64,000 nt of DNA from Thermoanaerobacterium aotearoense (GCF_009905255.1 NZ_CP047602.1:1537501-1601500); one strand, 5' to 3'; shown: positions 1 through 9,966, counted from the first letter of the stretch. Translations and numbers: made by a program. The notes: generated by a model from the sequence alone, not told the origin.

Positions 1-1082
1 ATTATGAGCCTGGGGGAATCGTTGATGTATATGATCATAAGAAAAACTTCATCGGGCGAGGATACATAAATCTTAAATCCATGATAACTGTAAGGCTTCT
101 CACATACGAAAAAGATGAGTTAATAAATGAGGATTTTTTTAAAAAAAGAATTTTAAGAGCATGGGAATACAGGAAAAGGATTATGGATAATTTGAATTCG
201 TGCAGGGTAATTTTTGGAGAAGCTGATTTTTTGCCAGCTCTTATTGTTGACAAATTCGGCGATTATTTAGTTGTTCAAACACTTTCGCTTGGAATGGAAA
301 AGTACAAAACTTTAATAGTAAATATACTTCTTGAATTATTAAAACCTAAAGGCATATATGAGAGAAATGATGTATCTGTGCGAATGCTGGAAGGATTGCC
401 TGAAACGAAAGGGTTTTTATATGGCAATTTCGATACAATTCAACAATTTGAAGAAAATGGTGTTAAGTTTTGGGTTGACATAGAGAACGGTCAAAAAACC
501 GGTTATTTTTTAGACCAAAAAGAAAATAGAGCAGCAATAAAAAAATATGTAAAAGATGCTGATGTATTAGATTGTTTTAGCCACACTGGCTCTTTTTCAG
601 TACATGCATTACATTACGGTGCTAAAAGCGTCGAAACTGTAGATATATCAGAATCAGCATTAGACATGGCAAAAAAGAACGTAGCTCTAAACGGATACTT
701 GGATAGGTGCCACTTTACGTGTGAAAATGCATTTGACCTGTTAAAAAAATACGATGAGGAAAATAAACAATTTGACGTAATAATACTTGACCCACCTGCA
801 TTTACTAAAAACAGAGAGACAGTAAAAGATGCCATAAGAGGATATAAAGAAATAAATTTAAGAGCAATGAAGATCTTGAAAAAGGGTGGGTTCCTCATTA
901 CTTGTTCTTGCTCACAGCACATAAGTCCAGATGCGTTTCTAAACATAATTAAAGAAGCTGCACACGACACACGTAAGAATACAAGGCTAATAGAAAAAAG
1001 AACACAATCAAAAGATCATCCTATACTGTTGGCGTCCAGTGAAACTGAATATCTAAAGTGTCTAATATTGCAAGTGTTTTAG
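1..1082 (+). CDS. Class I SAM-dependent rRNA methyltransferase, RlmI/YwbD-like (5' end outside window)
   Basis: The frame is open to the left edge: codons from base 3 read YEPGGIVDVYDHKKNFIGRG, the end of an N-terminal PUA domain, so the true start lies outside the window and the ATG at 81 is internal. Downstream is the COG1092-type catalytic core: a SAM-binding loop (FSHTGSFSVHALHYGA, bases ~580-630) and the LDPPAF motif (bases ~787-805) typical of m5C/m6A Rossmann methyltransferases. The family methylates 23S rRNA cytosine; the exact target here is inferred. It ends at a strong hairpin shared with the convergent pyrE. Confidence 0.85.
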   Translation, partial: YEPGGIVDVYDHKKNFIGRGYINLKSMITVRLLTYEKDELINEDFFKKRILRAWEYRKRIMDNLNSCRVIFGEADFLPALIVDKFGDYLVVQTLSLGMEKYKTLIVNILLELLKPKGIYERNDVSVRMLEGLPETKGFLYGNFDTIQQFEENGVKFWVDIENGQKTGYFLDQKENRAAIKKYVKDADVLDCFSHTGSFSVHALHYGAKSVETVDISESALDMAKKNVALNGYLDRCHFTCENAFDLLKKYDEENKQFDVIILDPPAFTKNRETVKDAIRGYKEINLRAMKILKKGGFLITCSCSQHISPDAFLNIIKEAAHDTRKNTRLIEKRTQSKDHPILLASSETEYLKCLILQVF

Positions 1083-1115
1083 TTTAAATAAGAAGCTTTT
1101 CGCTTCTTATTTAAA
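1083..1115. terminator. Bidirectional terminator between the rRNA methyltransferase gene and pyrE
   Basis: Perfect 14-bp inverted repeat (TTTAAATAAGAAGC / GCTTCTTATTTAAA, arms 1083-1096 and 1102-1115) with a 5-nt loop. U-rich tails are available in both directions. The pyrE stop codon (1107-1109) lies inside the stem, so the last pyrE codons are part of the terminator. Confidence 0.85.
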
Positions 1116-1682
1116 TTTTCTGCTTCCAGGTTTGTATATAGGCAATCCCTTTTCACATAGTGGACATTTTTCGCTTTCATACGACACTACATCAATTGAT
1201 ATTATAGATTCAAATTTTACTCCAAAATTGACTTTCCCATTGCTCCTATCGACGATGCTTGCAACACCGACAATATTTGCATTATAACTTTTTACTAGGT
1301 CAATGACTTCTTTTACAGAGCCCCCTGTTGTGACAACATCTTCCACTACAAGGACGCTATCTCCCTCGTTTACCTCAAATCCTCTTCTTAATTTCATTAC
1401 CCCGTCTTCTCTTTCAGCAAAGATGGCTTTTGTACCCAATTGCCTCGCAACTTCATACGCAAATATAATACCACCAATGGCAGGCCCAATTACTACATCT
1501 ATTTTTTCTTTAATAAATTTACTTGCTATTTCTTTTGAAAATAATTCACTGTAATTAGGATACTGAAAAATCTTGGCGCATTGGAGATATGTGTCGCTGT
1601 GCCTACCGGAAGTCAGTAGAAAATGTCCTTTATTCAATACTTTTAAATCACTTAATATTTCAAGTACCTTTTCTTTATCCAT
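1107..1682 (-). CDS. pyrE: Orotate phosphoribosyltransferase
   Basis: Converts orotate and PRPP to OMP, the fifth step of UMP synthesis. The 191-residue protein has the PRPP-binding motif [13 protein letters not shown] near residue 110 and the catalytic-loop region [10 protein letters not shown] upstream of it. A C-terminal CPLCEKGLP segment is seen in clostridial and archaeal-type PyrE proteins and may bind metal. It is the last gene of the pyr operon, 35 nt after pyrD, with an AAGGAAAGGA ribosome site before the ATG. It ends inside a bidirectional terminator. Confidence 0.95.
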   Translation of the reverse strand: MDKEKVLEILSDLKVLNKGHFLLTSGRHSDTYLQCAKIFQYPNYSELFSKEIASKFIKEKIDVVIGPAIGGIIFAYEVARQLGTKAIFAEREDGVMKLRRGFEVNEGDSVLVVEDVVTTGGSVKEVIDLVKSYNANIVGVASIVDRSNGKVNFGVKFESIISIDVVSYESEKCPLCEKGLPIYKPGSRKFK

Positions 1683-1717
1683 TTTGATTTTCCTTTCCTT
1701 TTAGTTTACCATAATAA

Positions 1718-2623
1718 TTATACGTTAATAGAATTCATCAATTGATTTACATCAAATATGCTATTTCTTAACATATACTTTTTTATGCCTTCTAAAATGT
1801 CTATTGAACCGGCGGGATTGATAAAATTATAAGTTCCAACGGCTACAGCAGTGGCCCCTGCTATCATAAATTCTAAAGCATCTTCTGCAGATGAAATTCC
1901 TCCCATCCCTATCACAGGTATTGATACAGCTCTTTTAGCTTCATACACATTTTTAAGCGCTATAGGTTTTATAGCTGGTCCTGATAAACCAGCAAACACA
2001 TTCTTGAAAACAGGTCGCCTTGTGTTTATGTCTATAGCCATTCCAGTAACTGTATTTATAAGAGAAATTGCATCAGCACCACCATCTTCTGCTGCTTTAG
2101 CATAAATCTTTATGTCAGTTACATTTGGAGTCAATTTTACAATTACTGTTTTGTTTGATGCTTGTTTTACTTTTTTAGTTATCGCATATACACTGTTGGG
2201 ATCTACTCCAAACGACATCCCTCCTTCTTTTACATTTGGGCATGAAACATTGATCTCTAATGCATCTACACCGTCTATATTAAGTTTTTGGGCTAATGAT
2301 ACAAATTCTTCTATTGTCTCTCCTGCTATATTTGCGATCACTTTAGTATTAAACCTATTTAAAAATGGCAATTCATCTTTTATGAATGCATCGACACCTG
2401 GATTTTGCAGCCCAACGCTATTTAAAATTCCTGATGGCGTTTCGTATATACGCGGTGGAGGATTTCCTTCTTTTGGATACAATGTAAGCCCCTTTACCAT
2501 TATTCCTCCTAAATCATCTAAATCGATATAATGTGAATACTCTCTCCCAAAGCCAAATGTGCCAGATGCCACAAGAACTGGATTTTTAAGTTCAAGGTTT
2601 CCTATATTGACTTTCAGATTCAA
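1718..2623 (-). CDS. pyrD: Dihydroorotate dehydrogenase B, catalytic subunit
   Basis: FMN enzyme oxidising dihydroorotate to orotate, passing electrons to NAD through PyrK. The [13 protein letters not shown] segment carries the catalytic cysteine of class 1B enzymes, and [19 protein letters not shown] is the C-terminal FMN phosphate region. I place the start at a TTG (2621-2623) instead of the upstream ATG at 2644: a strong AAGGGAGGT lies 7 nt before the TTG, which overlaps the pyrK TGA, and the upstream ATG would add seven residues encoded by the ribosome site itself. The protein is then 301 residues and translationally coupled to pyrK. Confidence 0.93.
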   Translation of the reverse strand: MNLKVNIGNLELKNPVLVASGTFGFGREYSHYIDLDDLGGIMVKGLTLYPKEGNPPPRIYETPSGILNSVGLQNPGVDAFIKDELPFLNRFNTKVIANIAGETIEEFVSLAQKLNIDGVDALEINVSCPNVKEGGMSFGVDPNSVYAITKKVKQASNKTVIVKLTPNVTDIKIYAKAAEDGGADAISLINTVTGMAIDINTRRPVFKNVFAGLSGPAIKPIALKNVYEAKRAVSIPVIGMGGISSAEDALEFMIAGATAVAVGTYNFINPAGSIDILEGIKKYMLRNSIFDVNQLMNSINV

Positions 2624-3351
2624 AATACTACCTCCCTTGACCAAAATACAGGACCATCCTTACAGACTTTTTTATATTGAAATCCAGAATCAGTTTTTGT
2701 TTTACAGGCACATACCATACACGCACCAATTCCACAACCCATATGTTCTTCAATAGAGATTTGACAAGGCACATCGTACTTTTCAGCCATGTCTTTTACA
2801 GATTTAAGCATTTGCATTGGGCCACATCCATAAATCATATCAATATCCTTTATTTCATCTTTCATTGCATCGGTAACATACCCTTTAATACCGGTATTCC
2901 CATCTTCAGTCGCAATAACGACATCACCATATTTTTTAAATTCATCCACAAGAAATACATCGCTTTTAAAACCAAGAGCAATCTTTAGATTTTTCGATTT
3001 CAATTTTTTTGAAAGAAATAGTAGTGGTGGTATCCCTATGCCACCACCAACGATGAGAATATTGTTGAATTTATCAAACATATCAAATCCATGACCATGA
3101 GGACCAGTTACCTCTAATGTATCTAAAGCTTTAACCTTCGAAAGATTATAAGTGCCTTTTCCTTTTATCCGATAAACAATTGTGATTTCATCTGCATCAT
3201 GATCGCATATGCTAAATGGCCTCTTTAATAATGTATTGCCACCGCAATTTATCATGATAAATTGCCCTGGCGTAGGAATCCCATCAAATTCTAATCTAAG
3301 TCTGTATATTCCATTGCTAATTTCTCTATTTTCTCTAACAACGTATCTCAT
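2620..3351 (-). CDS. pyrK: Dihydroorotate dehydrogenase B, electron-transfer subunit
   Basis: FAD and [2Fe-2S] subunit linking PyrD to NAD. The 243-residue protein has a ferredoxin-reductase-type FAD/NAD fold (RPFSICD flavin motif; [14 protein letters not shown] nucleotide motif) and a C-terminal cysteine cluster, [14 protein letters not shown] followed by a later VCKDGP cysteine, that binds the iron-sulfur centre. Its stop overlaps the pyrD TTG start by 4 nt, as expected for subunits made in equal amounts. It starts 8 nt after pyrF. Confidence 0.95.
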   Translation of the reverse strand: MRYVVRENREISNGIYRLRLEFDGIPTPGQFIMINCGGNTLLKRPFSICDHDADEITIVYRIKGKGTYNLSKVKALDTLEVTGPHGHGFDMFDKFNNILIVGGGIGIPPLLFLSKKLKSKNLKIALGFKSDVFLVDEFKKYGDVVIATEDGNTGIKGYVTDAMKDEIKDIDMIYGCGPMQMLKSVKDMAEKYDVPCQISIEEHMGCGIGACMVCACKTKTDSGFQYKKVCKDGPVFWSREVVF

Positions 3352-3359
3352 ATTTCACC

Positions 3360-4280
3360 TCAACACGCAACATATCTTCTTTTTAAAAACGCATTATTAA
3401 TCATCCCCATCATCAGAAGAACTTCAGCACGTGCAGCTTGAGCATACTCATATTCAGAATAAACATCTTTCCAGTATTGACTTTTATAAGCAAAGATAAC
3501 TTTTCTCGATGAGTTAACTATAGCACCTAAGTTGTTTTCGTCAAAACAATTAATGACGTCTTCTGCAGTAGCACCCTGTGCTCCATATCCAGGCACCAAA
3601 AAGATAGCAGATGGCATTATTTTTCTCAGTATTTTGGCCTCCTCTTTATACGTAGCTCCAACAACTGCACCTATAGAACTATATCCTAAACTGCCTTTGG
3701 CCAGTTTTGAAATCTTATCAACCATGTATGCCACATTTTCATACACAGTGCCATTCATAGTTTTTAAATTTTGAATTGTACCAGAACCAACATTGGAAGT
3801 TTTCACAAGAATAAACAGTCCTTTATCGTATTCTATTACGTCATGTATATATGGTGTCATGGTATCTTCTCCCATGTATGGATTGATTGTAATTGCGTCA
3901 ATAGATGGATTCTGCAAATATGCTTTCGAATACATCTCTGCTACGTCTGCTATATCACCTCTTTTTACATCTGCTATAACTATAAGCCCTTTTTCTTTGG
4001 CATATTCAGCAGTTTTATAAAAAGCTTCTATTCCATCTGCTCCATAAACTTCGTAAAAGGCAATTTGAATCTTTACCGCTGGTACTACATCAAATACAGC
4101 ATCAATAATGCCTTTATTAAAATTATACATCGCTTCAGATATTCCTTTTGTATTGTTCCCGTACTTATTAAAGGCCGCTTTCTTTATGAATTCTGGAATG
4201 CTTTCAATTCTTGGATCCAAACCGACAACCGTGGGATTATTTTTGAATTTTATTGCATGTATCAAATTATCCGAAAACAT
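3360..4280 (-). CDS. pyrF: Orotidine 5'-phosphate decarboxylase (long type)
   Basis: Decarboxylates OMP to UMP. At 306 residues it belongs to the longer PyrF class found in many clostridia and actinobacteria, not the ~240-residue type. The active-site segment [22 protein letters not shown] holds the catalytic Asp-Lys-Asp array, and the N-terminal [15 protein letters not shown] segment is typical of the long class. GAGGTG precedes the ATG at good spacing. It lies between pyrC and pyrK, in the middle of the operon. Confidence 0.95.
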   Translation of the reverse strand: MFSDNLIHAIKFKNNPTVVGLDPRIESIPEFIKKAAFNKYGNNTKGISEAMYNFNKGIIDAVFDVVPAVKIQIAFYEVYGADGIEAFYKTAEYAKEKGLIVIADVKRGDIADVAEMYSKAYLQNPSIDAITINPYMGEDTMTPYIHDVIEYDKGLFILVKTSNVGSGTIQNLKTMNGTVYENVAYMVDKISKLAKGSLGYSSIGAVVGATYKEEAKILRKIMPSAIFLVPGYGAQGATAEDVINCFDENNLGAIVNSSRKVIFAYKSQYWKDVYSEYEYAQAARAEVLLMMGMINNAFLKRRYVAC

Positions 4281-4335
4281 ATTAACACCTCTTATAAATA
4301 TTTATTCATATCAATGTATAATTATTCTATATATA

Positions 4336-5631
4336 TTATACATTACTTACTCGATAATTGCCATCATTTTTAAATTTTATTTCTCCATTTACAATCGTAT
4401 ATTCCACCACTCCGTACAATTTTTGTCCATTAAATGGTGAATTTTTGCCTTTTGATTTAAAATTGTCTACATCGACTGTATATTCTTTGCCTAAATCTAC
4501 TATTGTCATATCTGCATCATTCCCTATCTTAAAGCCATGGGTTAATTTTAATAGTTTCGAAGGTACTATTGACATGCGTTTTACCAAATCGTCTATCGCA
4601 ATCAATCCATTTTTAACAAGGTACGTATACACTACAGAAAAGGCGATTTCGATTCCTGATATCCCAAAAGCCGCTATCTCATAAGGAACTTTTTTATCAT
4701 CTTTCGTATGTGGAGCATGATCTGTTGCAATAACATCTATGGTGCCATCTTTTAATCCCTCTATAAGAGCATCTACATCCTCTTTTGTCCTTAATGGAGG
4801 ATAAGCCTTTGTATTCGTGTCAAAGCCATCAACCATATCTTCAGTAAGGCATAGATTGTGTGGTGTTACTTCTGCCGTTATATCTACTCCGTCCGCCTTA
4901 GCTCTTCTTATCAATTCAACACTATCCTTTGTTGATACATGTGCTACATGAAGTTTTGCTCCAGTAGATTTCGCCAATATAATATTTCGCGCCAACATTA
5001 CCTCTTCCGCTTCATGTGGTATTCCCCGTAAACCAATTTTTGTTGAAATTATCCCGTTATTCATCACACCTTCACCACTTAACATCTTATCTTCGCAGTG
5101 AGTTATCATAAGCAAACCGTACATATTTCCATAAGTCATTATTCTTTTCATGAGCCCTGAATTCATTATTGGGAATCCATCATCAGATAAAGCCACTATT
5201 CCCACATCTTTCAATTTCGCCATCTCTGAAATCTCCTCGCCCAGCATGCCTTTAGTCATAGCACCTATCGGAATTACTTTACAATACCCTTCTTTTTCAG
5301 CAATACTTTTTATATATTCCACGACAATTTCATTATCTATGACAGGATTTGTATTTGGCATACATGCAACAGTTGTATACCCACCAGCAACAGCAGCATG
5401 TGTACCTGTTTTTATCGTTTCTTTTTCTTCAAAGCCAGGCTGCCTCAAATGTGTGTGCATATCAATAAATCCTGGAAATACATGTTTCCCTTTTGCATCA
5501 ATTGAAATTGCATCATTCAGTGATATTCTTTTTTCTATCCCTTTTATCTTCCCATTCTCTATTAAGATATCTGCTTTTTCATTAAATCTTTCTCCATCTA
5601 TTACTATCCCATCTTTAATAACTAATTTCAT
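4336..5631 (-). CDS. pyrC: Dihydroorotase, class I
   Basis: Cyclises carbamoyl-aspartate to dihydroorotate. Metal ligands are visible in MHTHLRQPG near the N terminus, in THCED and HVAHVST in the middle, and in IATDHAPH near residue 300. I use the ATG at 5631, seven codons inside the longest frame, because AAAGGAG lies just upstream of it and the outer ATG has no ribosome site. The protein is 431 residues. The first 17 nt overlap the end of pyrB, so translation is probably coupled. Confidence 0.95.
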   Translation of the reverse strand: MKLVIKDGIVIDGERFNEKADILIENGKIKGIEKRISLNDAISIDAKGKHVFPGFIDMHTHLRQPGFEEKETIKTGTHAAVAGGYTTVACMPNTNPVIDNEIVVEYIKSIAEKEGYCKVIPIGAMTKGMLGEEISEMAKLKDVGIVALSDDGFPIMNSGLMKRIMTYGNMYGLLMITHCEDKMLSGEGVMNNGIISTKIGLRGIPHEAEEVMLARNIILAKSTGAKLHVAHVSTKDSVELIRRAKADGVDITAEVTPHNLCLTEDMVDGFDTNTKAYPPLRTKEDVDALIEGLKDGTIDVIATDHAPHTKDDKKVPYEIAAFGISGIEIAFSVVYTYLVKNGLIAIDDLVKRMSIVPSKLLKLTHGFKIGNDADMTIVDLGKEYTVDVDNFKSKGKNSPFNGQKLYGVVEYTIVNGEIKFKNDGNYRVSNV

Positions 5632-6547
5632 TTGATTTTCTCCTTTCACATAATATTTTTAATAATGCCATTCTTACAGCTACGCCATTTGTAACCTGTT
5701 CCTCAATAACTGAATATGTGGCATTAGCTGCTTTTGATGTAAGTTCCACATTTCTATTGATAGGTCCAGGATGCATTAGTATTGCATCTTTTTTTGCAAG
5801 TCCCATTCTTTCTTCTGTTATACCAAAGTACTTTGAGAATTCATCTTTTGATGGAAACAAGCCATTTTTCTGCCTTTCTAATTGAATTCTAAGTCCCATG
5901 ACTACATCAACTCCATCAACAGCTTTGTCTATGTCATAATAGACTTTTGCTCCAAGCTTTTCAAAAGTCTTTGGCAATAATGTAGCAGGACCCACCAATC
6001 TAACTTCAGCACCTAATTTTTGCAACCCCCATATATTAGACCTTGCGACTCTTGAATGGACTATATCTCCAACTATTACTACTTTTAAGCCGTCAAAGAA
6101 TCCTTTCTTTTCTCTTATTGTCATTAAATCCAACAAAGCCTGTGTAGGATGTTCGTTAAGACCATCACCTGCATTTATTACTGATGCATCGAGATATTTT
6201 GCCATAAGATGTGGAGCACCAGACATATTGTGACGCACTACAATTACATCTGCTTTCATTTTTTCTATCGTTCTTACTGTATCAATAAGTGATTCACCTT
6301 TTACGACGCTGCTTGTTTTGGTCTCTATGTTTCCAAAATGCGCTCCAAGGTATTTTGCCGCCATTTCAAATGACAATCTTGTCCTTGTGCTTGGCTCAAA
6401 AAATATCGTAACGACTGTCTTTCCTCTCAAAATATCAGAATCTTTATTACCAACTAAGATTTTCTTCATTTCTCCTGCCGTATCCAGTATTTCTAAAAGA
6501 TCTTCTTTTGACATTTCCCTTATGCCTAACACATCTTTTCCTATCAT
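5615..6547 (-). CDS. pyrB: Aspartate carbamoyltransferase, catalytic chain
   Basis: Condenses carbamoyl phosphate with aspartate, the committed pyrimidine step. It has the carbamoyl-phosphate signature [26 protein letters not shown] and the [10 protein letters not shown] aspartate-loop region. The start is the ATG at 6547 (MIGKDVLG), behind AAAGGATGG; a frame extended 14 codons upstream lacks a ribosome site and runs into the terminator hairpin. The 310-residue size is normal. No pyrI regulatory chain is present. A complex leader lies upstream (6573-6749). Confidence 0.95.
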   Translation of the reverse strand: MIGKDVLGIREMSKEDLLEILDTAGEMKKILVGNKDSDILRGKTVVTIFFEPSTRTRLSFEMAAKYLGAHFGNIETKTSSVVKGESLIDTVRTIEKMKADVIVVRHNMSGAPHLMAKYLDASVINAGDGLNEHPTQALLDLMTIREKKGFFDGLKVVIVGDIVHSRVARSNIWGLQKLGAEVRLVGPATLLPKTFEKLGAKVYYDIDKAVDGVDVVMGLRIQLERQKNGLFPSKDEFSKYFGITEERMGLAKKDAILMHPGPINRNVELTSKAANATYSVIEEQVTNGVAVRMALLKILCERRKSNEISY

Positions 6548-6572
6548 TTTTAACCATCCTTTCTTTTTTATT

Positions 6573-6620
6573 AAAAAATAGAGCAGCAACCATTTTTACA
6601 TTTTAAAATGGCTCTGCTCT
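6573..6620 (-). terminator. Strong intrinsic terminator immediately before pyrB
   Basis: On the minus strand, AGAGCAG (6620-6614) pairs with CTGCTCT (6586-6580) and the stem continues through AGCCATTTT/AAAATGGTT with one bulged base, giving about 16 bp, followed by ATTTTTT (6579-6573). It stands 25 nt before the pyrB ATG, so it must be overcome for pyrB-pyrE expression. The stop codon of the short leader ORF (6603-6605) lies at the top of the rising arm. Confidence 0.8.
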
Positions 6621-6674
6621 TAAATATAAGATTTTTGAATATTTTTTGAATCTTATGAATTCTAAAATAACCAT
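6603..6674 (-). CDS. Candidate 23-residue leader peptide of pyrB
   Basis: ATG at 6674 preceded by AAGGGAG with 7-nt spacing; the frame encodes 23 residues starting MVILEFIRF and ending LRAEPF, then TAA. The ORF covers the whole rising arm of the pre-pyrB terminator, so a ribosome finishing it would block that hairpin. Its ribosome site is also the 3' arm (GGGAGA, 6681-6686) of an upstream competing hairpin. This is the layout of the enteric pyrL/pyrBI attenuator. Function is inferred; a frame this short can be open by chance, but ribosome site, ATG and terminator are well placed. Confidence 0.5.
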   Translation of the reverse strand: MVILEFIRFKKYSKILYLRAEPF

Positions 6675-6749
6675 AAAAAATCTCCCTTCTTTCTTAAAGT
6701 GGGAGAACCGCAATTCTCCCTTATCAGTCTCGCTGGACTAATTTAAAGG
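6675..6749 (-). promoter_or_regulatory. PyrR-binding stem-loop and switching hairpins, second leader (pyrR-pyrB gap)
   Basis: The minus strand shows a PyrR-type stem-loop at 6749-6719, CCTT...AGTC-CAGCGA-GACT...AAGG, with the conserved CNGNGAG loop. The 3' side runs into segment A, GGGAGAA (6720-6714), which can pair with segment B, TTCTCCC (6707-6701). B can instead pair with segment C, GGGAGA (6686-6681), followed by TTTTTT (6680-6675), a terminator-like hairpin that also hides the leader-peptide ribosome site. PyrR binding would occupy A, free B and favour B:C, giving repression when UMP is high. Confidence 0.75.
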
Positions 6750-6752
6750 TTG

Positions 6753-7289
<537 letters not shown>

Positions 7290-7334
7290 TTATACCTCCA
7301 CAAAAAACTTCTCGACAAAGCAAGAAGTCATCAC
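7290..7334 (-). CDS. Possible 14-residue leader ORF spanning the pyrR attenuator
   Basis: GTG at 7334 with AAGGAG 9 nt upstream, where the AAGGAG is the 3' arm of the PyrR-binding stem. The frame reads MMTSCFVEKFFVEV, crosses the whole terminator hairpin (7307-7328) and stops 3 nt before the pyrR TTG, over the pyrR ribosome site. Translation would open the terminator and couple to pyrR. The ORF is very short and could be accidental; the main support is the parallel with the pyrB leader ORF. Confidence 0.3.
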   Translation of the reverse strand: MMTSCFVEKFFVEV

Positions 7335-7376
7335 CTATTTCAACTCCTTGCCAGCCTCACAGGACCAGTTAAAGGA
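7302..7376 (-). promoter_or_regulatory. PyrR attenuator upstream of pyrR (binding loop plus terminator)
   Basis: The PyrR-binding stem-loop is at 7376-7345: TCCTT on one side and AAGGA on the other, with the conserved GGTCCTGTGAGGCTGGC core (CNGNGAG loop). It is followed by an intrinsic terminator: ACTTCTTG (7328-7321) pairs with CGAGAAGT (7314-7307) and then a T run. This matches known Gram-positive pyr leaders. The terminator ends just before the pyrR GGAGGT. Confidence 0.85.
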
Positions 7377-7398
7377 TGCTCAATCTTTCTTTTAAAAT

Positions 7399-7427
7399 AT
7401 GATACCACAATATTTTATGTTTGTCTA
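7399..7427 (-). promoter_or_regulatory. Sigma-A promoter of the pyr operon
   Basis: Minus-strand -35 TAGACA (7427-7422), 17-nt spacer, -10 TATCAT (7404-7399). Initiation near 7392 would put the PyrR-binding loop close to the 5' end of the transcript, as expected for an attenuator. Called from sequence only. Confidence 0.65.
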
Positions 7428-7479
7428 TAGGTTTTTAAAAATTACTCATGTATAAATTAAAATCAATTGAAAAAGCAAA

Positions 7480-7722
7480 TCAGTCATCATTTGAAAACTT
7501 ACGTATATCGTTTAATATATCTAAAATTTCTTGACTATAAAAATCTGTAGAGCTGACATAACCCCAGCCTTTAACCATTTGATATATGCCATCATAGACC
7601 AAGTCATTGTATGAACATATAGCATGAGGAATATTTCGATCAGTAAGTATACTGTCTAAAAGGCCTGCTTCTATCTCACTTTCTAACGTGGCTATCTTTT
7701 TAAAATTACTGTTATTCCCCAT
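7480..7722 (-). CDS. Small conserved protein, possibly DUF2007-like signal-transducing family
   Basis: 80-residue soluble protein starting at the ATG at 7722 (MGNNSNFKK), 7 nt after GGAGG; an upstream in-frame ATG overlaps that ribosome site. The sequence ATLESEIEAGLLDSILTDRNIPHAICSY resembles small DUF2007-type proteins in which exposed residues recognise a short ligand or peptide, but I cannot confirm the family. No transmembrane segment. It stands alone between the pyr promoter and a divergent AIR-synthase-like gene. Confidence 0.6.
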   Translation of the reverse strand: MGNNSNFKKIATLESEIEAGLLDSILTDRNIPHAICSYNDLVYDGIYQMVKGWGYVSSTDFYSQEILDILNDIRKFSNDD

Positions 7723-7848
7723 ATGTCCGCCTCCTAATAAAATCATGTTCCATGTATTTATATTTTACCACACTGCATTTATGTAGAACATAAAAATTAT
7801 TTATGCTAATATAGATATATACAAAAATTTTCAAAGGATGTGCTTACT

Positions 7849-8826
7849 ATGAAAGAAGGAAAAGTGCCAACAGACATTTTATCAAAACTCGTATACACGA
7901 ACTTAGGCGTAAAGAGAGACGAAGTAGTTGTACATGCAGGTATAGGAGAAGATTGCAGCATTATTGAATTTGGCCAGTATGCGGCTGTCTTGTCTACAGA
8001 TCCCATAACAGCCTCAAATAACTTAAGCGGATATTTATCTGTAATCATTTCCTGCAATGACATTGCATCATGCGGTGCAAAACCTATAGGCGTACTTGAA
8101 ACCATTTTGCTACCAATAGATTCTGATGAAAAATCATTGTACAAAATCATGCAGGAAATAGATAGAGGAGCCAAAGAGCTTAACATTGAGGTTCTTGGCG
8201 GCCATAGCGAAGTTACATCTTCTGTAAACAAACCAGTAATATCGACTACTGCCATCGGTATATGCAGCAAAGACAAATTCATTAAGACAAGCGGTGCTAA
8301 ATTAAATGATGACGTAATAGTCACCAAATCAGTAGGTATTGAAGGAACCTTAATAATCGCCAACGATTACTATGGAAAGCTATCAAATCATATTTCTGAA
8401 TCTGTTTTAAATAGAGCGAAAAACTTTATTAAAGATTTAAGCGTAGTAAAAGAGGGATTAATTGCGGCCGAGTGTGGTGCAAATTGTATGCATGACATAA
8501 CGGAGGGCGGAATACTCGGTGCAGCCTTTGAAATCGCAGAAGCATCAAATGTAGGAATTGAAATTTTCAGCGATTTAATTCCTGTAAGAAATGAAACTAA
8601 GATTATCTGCGATTATTTTAACTTAGATCCATTTAAACTTATCTCAAGCGGCTCAATGATTATTACATCATCAAACGGCAAAAAAATAGTAGATGAATTG
8701 AAAAAGCAAAATATCGATGCGACAATAGTCGGTAAAATTACAAAATACGGAAAATATCTTATAGATGGCAACAAAAAAATAGAAATAAATTCGCCAGCTT
8801 CTGATGAAATATATAAAATTTCATAA
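7849..8826 (+). CDS. AIR synthase-related protein (HypE/ThiL-like fold)
   Basis: 325-residue member of the PurM/HypE/SelD/ThiL ATP-binding superfamily. Features are the N-terminal GIGEDCSIIEFG loop, STDPITAS, a CNDIASCGAKPIG metal/ATP region, GGHSEVTSSVN, and a late HDITEGGILGAAFEIAEAS motif shared with HypE. No hydrogenase maturation genes are nearby, and the C-terminal cysteine of true HypE is absent (it ends SPASDEIYKIS), so the substrate is unknown. The ATG at 7849 is 8 nt after AAAGGATG. It converges on the MBL gene with a 6-nt overlap. Confidence 0.8.
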   Translation: MKEGKVPTDILSKLVYTNLGVKRDEVVVHAGIGEDCSIIEFGQYAAVLSTDPITASNNLSGYLSVIISCNDIASCGAKPIGVLETILLPIDSDEKSLYKIMQEIDRGAKELNIEVLGGHSEVTSSVNKPVISTTAIGICSKDKFIKTSGAKLNDDVIVTKSVGIEGTLIIANDYYGKLSNHISESVLNRAKNFIKDLSVVKEGLIAAECGANCMHDITEGGILGAAFEIAEASNVGIEIFSDLIPVRNETKIICDYFNLDPFKLISSGSMIITSSNGKKIVDELKKQNIDATIVGKITKYGKYLIDGNKKIEINSPASDEIYKIS

Positions 8827-9462
8827 GAGCCGTACAAACGGGTTTCTAAGCTTTTCATCCTTAATTGTGGTCATATCGCCATGCCCCGGAAAAACTAAAG
8901 TCGTATCAGGCAGCATAAACAATTTATTTTTAATTGAATTTATGATTTCATTGAAATCGCCACCTGGTAAATCCGTTCGGCCTATAGATTCTTTAAAAAG
9001 CGTATCTCCCGTAAAGCAGACATCTTCGATTTTATAACATACTCCACCAGGCGTATGTCCCGGGGTATAAATGGTTGTTATAATAATGTCTCCTCCAAAT
9101 GATAAATTATCACCATCCATTAGCAAAATATCAGCATCTTTTGATATTATTTTTTCAAAGCCAAACTCAGACAAATTCATCGCTGGGTTTGTCAGCATTG
9201 CTGCATCATCGATAGAAACGCAAACTTTTGCCCCAAATTTGTCTCTAAAATAATCAACGCCTCCAATATGATCAAAATGCCCATGAGTTATCAATATATA
9301 TTTCAAGCTAAAATCATTATCTACCAAATAACTTTCTATTTCAAATGCAAAATCGCCAGGATCTATCATTACACATTCATGACTACCCTTTGCAGATACT
9401 ATATAACAGTTAGCTTGTAAACGCCCTAATGAAAATTTTTTAATATCTAAATCGTTTCTCAT
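8821..9462 (-). CDS. MBL-fold metallo-hydrolase (glyoxalase II-like)
   Basis: 213-residue metallo-beta-lactamase-fold hydrolase with the two-metal signature THGHFDHIGG, then the TPGHTPGG histidine, FTGDTLF aspartate and FPGHGDMTT histidine. These short stand-alone proteins hydrolyse thioesters or related esters; the substrate is not evident. It lies 12 nt downstream of dtd, at the end of a run that includes relA and dtd, an arrangement common in Firmicutes. Confidence 0.88.
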   Translation of the reverse strand: MRNDLDIKKFSLGRLQANCYIVSAKGSHECVMIDPGDFAFEIESYLVDNDFSLKYILITHGHFDHIGGVDYFRDKFGAKVCVSIDDAAMLTNPAMNLSEFGFEKIISKDADILLMDGDNLSFGGDIIITTIYTPGHTPGGVCYKIEDVCFTGDTLFKESIGRTDLPGGDFNEIINSIKNKLFMLPDTTLVFPGHGDMTTIKDEKLRNPFVRLL

Positions 9463-9474
9463 ACTGCACTCACC

Positions 9475-9924
9475 TTAAAAGACCTTTTTTGAATCTAAAA
9501 GTATCGTTACTGGTCCATCGTTTATCAAAGAAACCTGCATCATAGCTCCAAATTTTCCCGTTTTAACAGGAAGTCCCGTTTCACTTAATTTATTGCACAA
9601 CATATCAAAAAGGTACAATGCTTTTTCTGATTTGGCAGCATTCATATAATTAGGTCTTCGCCCTTTTCTCACATCCCCGAGAAGTGTAAATTGCGACACT
9701 AATAAAATTTCCCCACCAACATCAATTATAGAAAGGTTCATCTTACCTTCTTCGTCATCAAAAATCCTTAAGTTGGCGATCTTATCGGATATATATTCTA
9801 CATCTTCTAAATCATCATCATTTGAAATACCTACCAATACTACAAGTCCTTTGCCAATTTCTCCTACTATATTGTCTTCAACTGTGACATTTCCTTGCAA
9901 AGCTCTTTGAACAACAGCTCTCAT
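9475..9924 (-). CDS. dtd: D-aminoacyl-tRNA deacylase
   Basis: Removes D-amino acids (and glycine from tRNA-Ala) from mischarged tRNA. The 149-residue protein has the DTD signatures [19 protein letters not shown] (Ser-Gln-x-Thr active site) and the late Gly-Pro motif [11 protein letters not shown] that proofreads chirality. GGAGG lies 9 nt before the ATG. It sits directly after relA/spoT, a neighbourhood widely conserved in Firmicutes. Confidence 0.95.
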   Translation of the reverse strand: MRAVVQRALQGNVTVEDNIVGEIGKGLVVLVGISNDDDLEDVEYISDKIANLRIFDDEEGKMNLSIIDVGGEILLVSQFTLLGDVRKGRRPNYMNAAKSEKALYLFDMLCNKLSETGLPVKTGKFGAMMQVSLINDGPVTILLDSKKVF

Positions 9925-9966
9925 GTTTTAATACCTCCAATGCTGCATTTTTGTCACGCGTAAATT

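Noticed and set aside
3771..4373. 200-codon plus-strand frame opposite pyrF
   Set aside because: Composition (many Tyr, Ile, Cys and Asn) is that of an antisense shadow, and it lies over a clear PyrF.
7849..8826. Calling the AIR-synthase-like gene hypE
   Set aside because: It lacks the C-terminal cysteine needed for cyanylation and has no hydrogenase maturation genes nearby.
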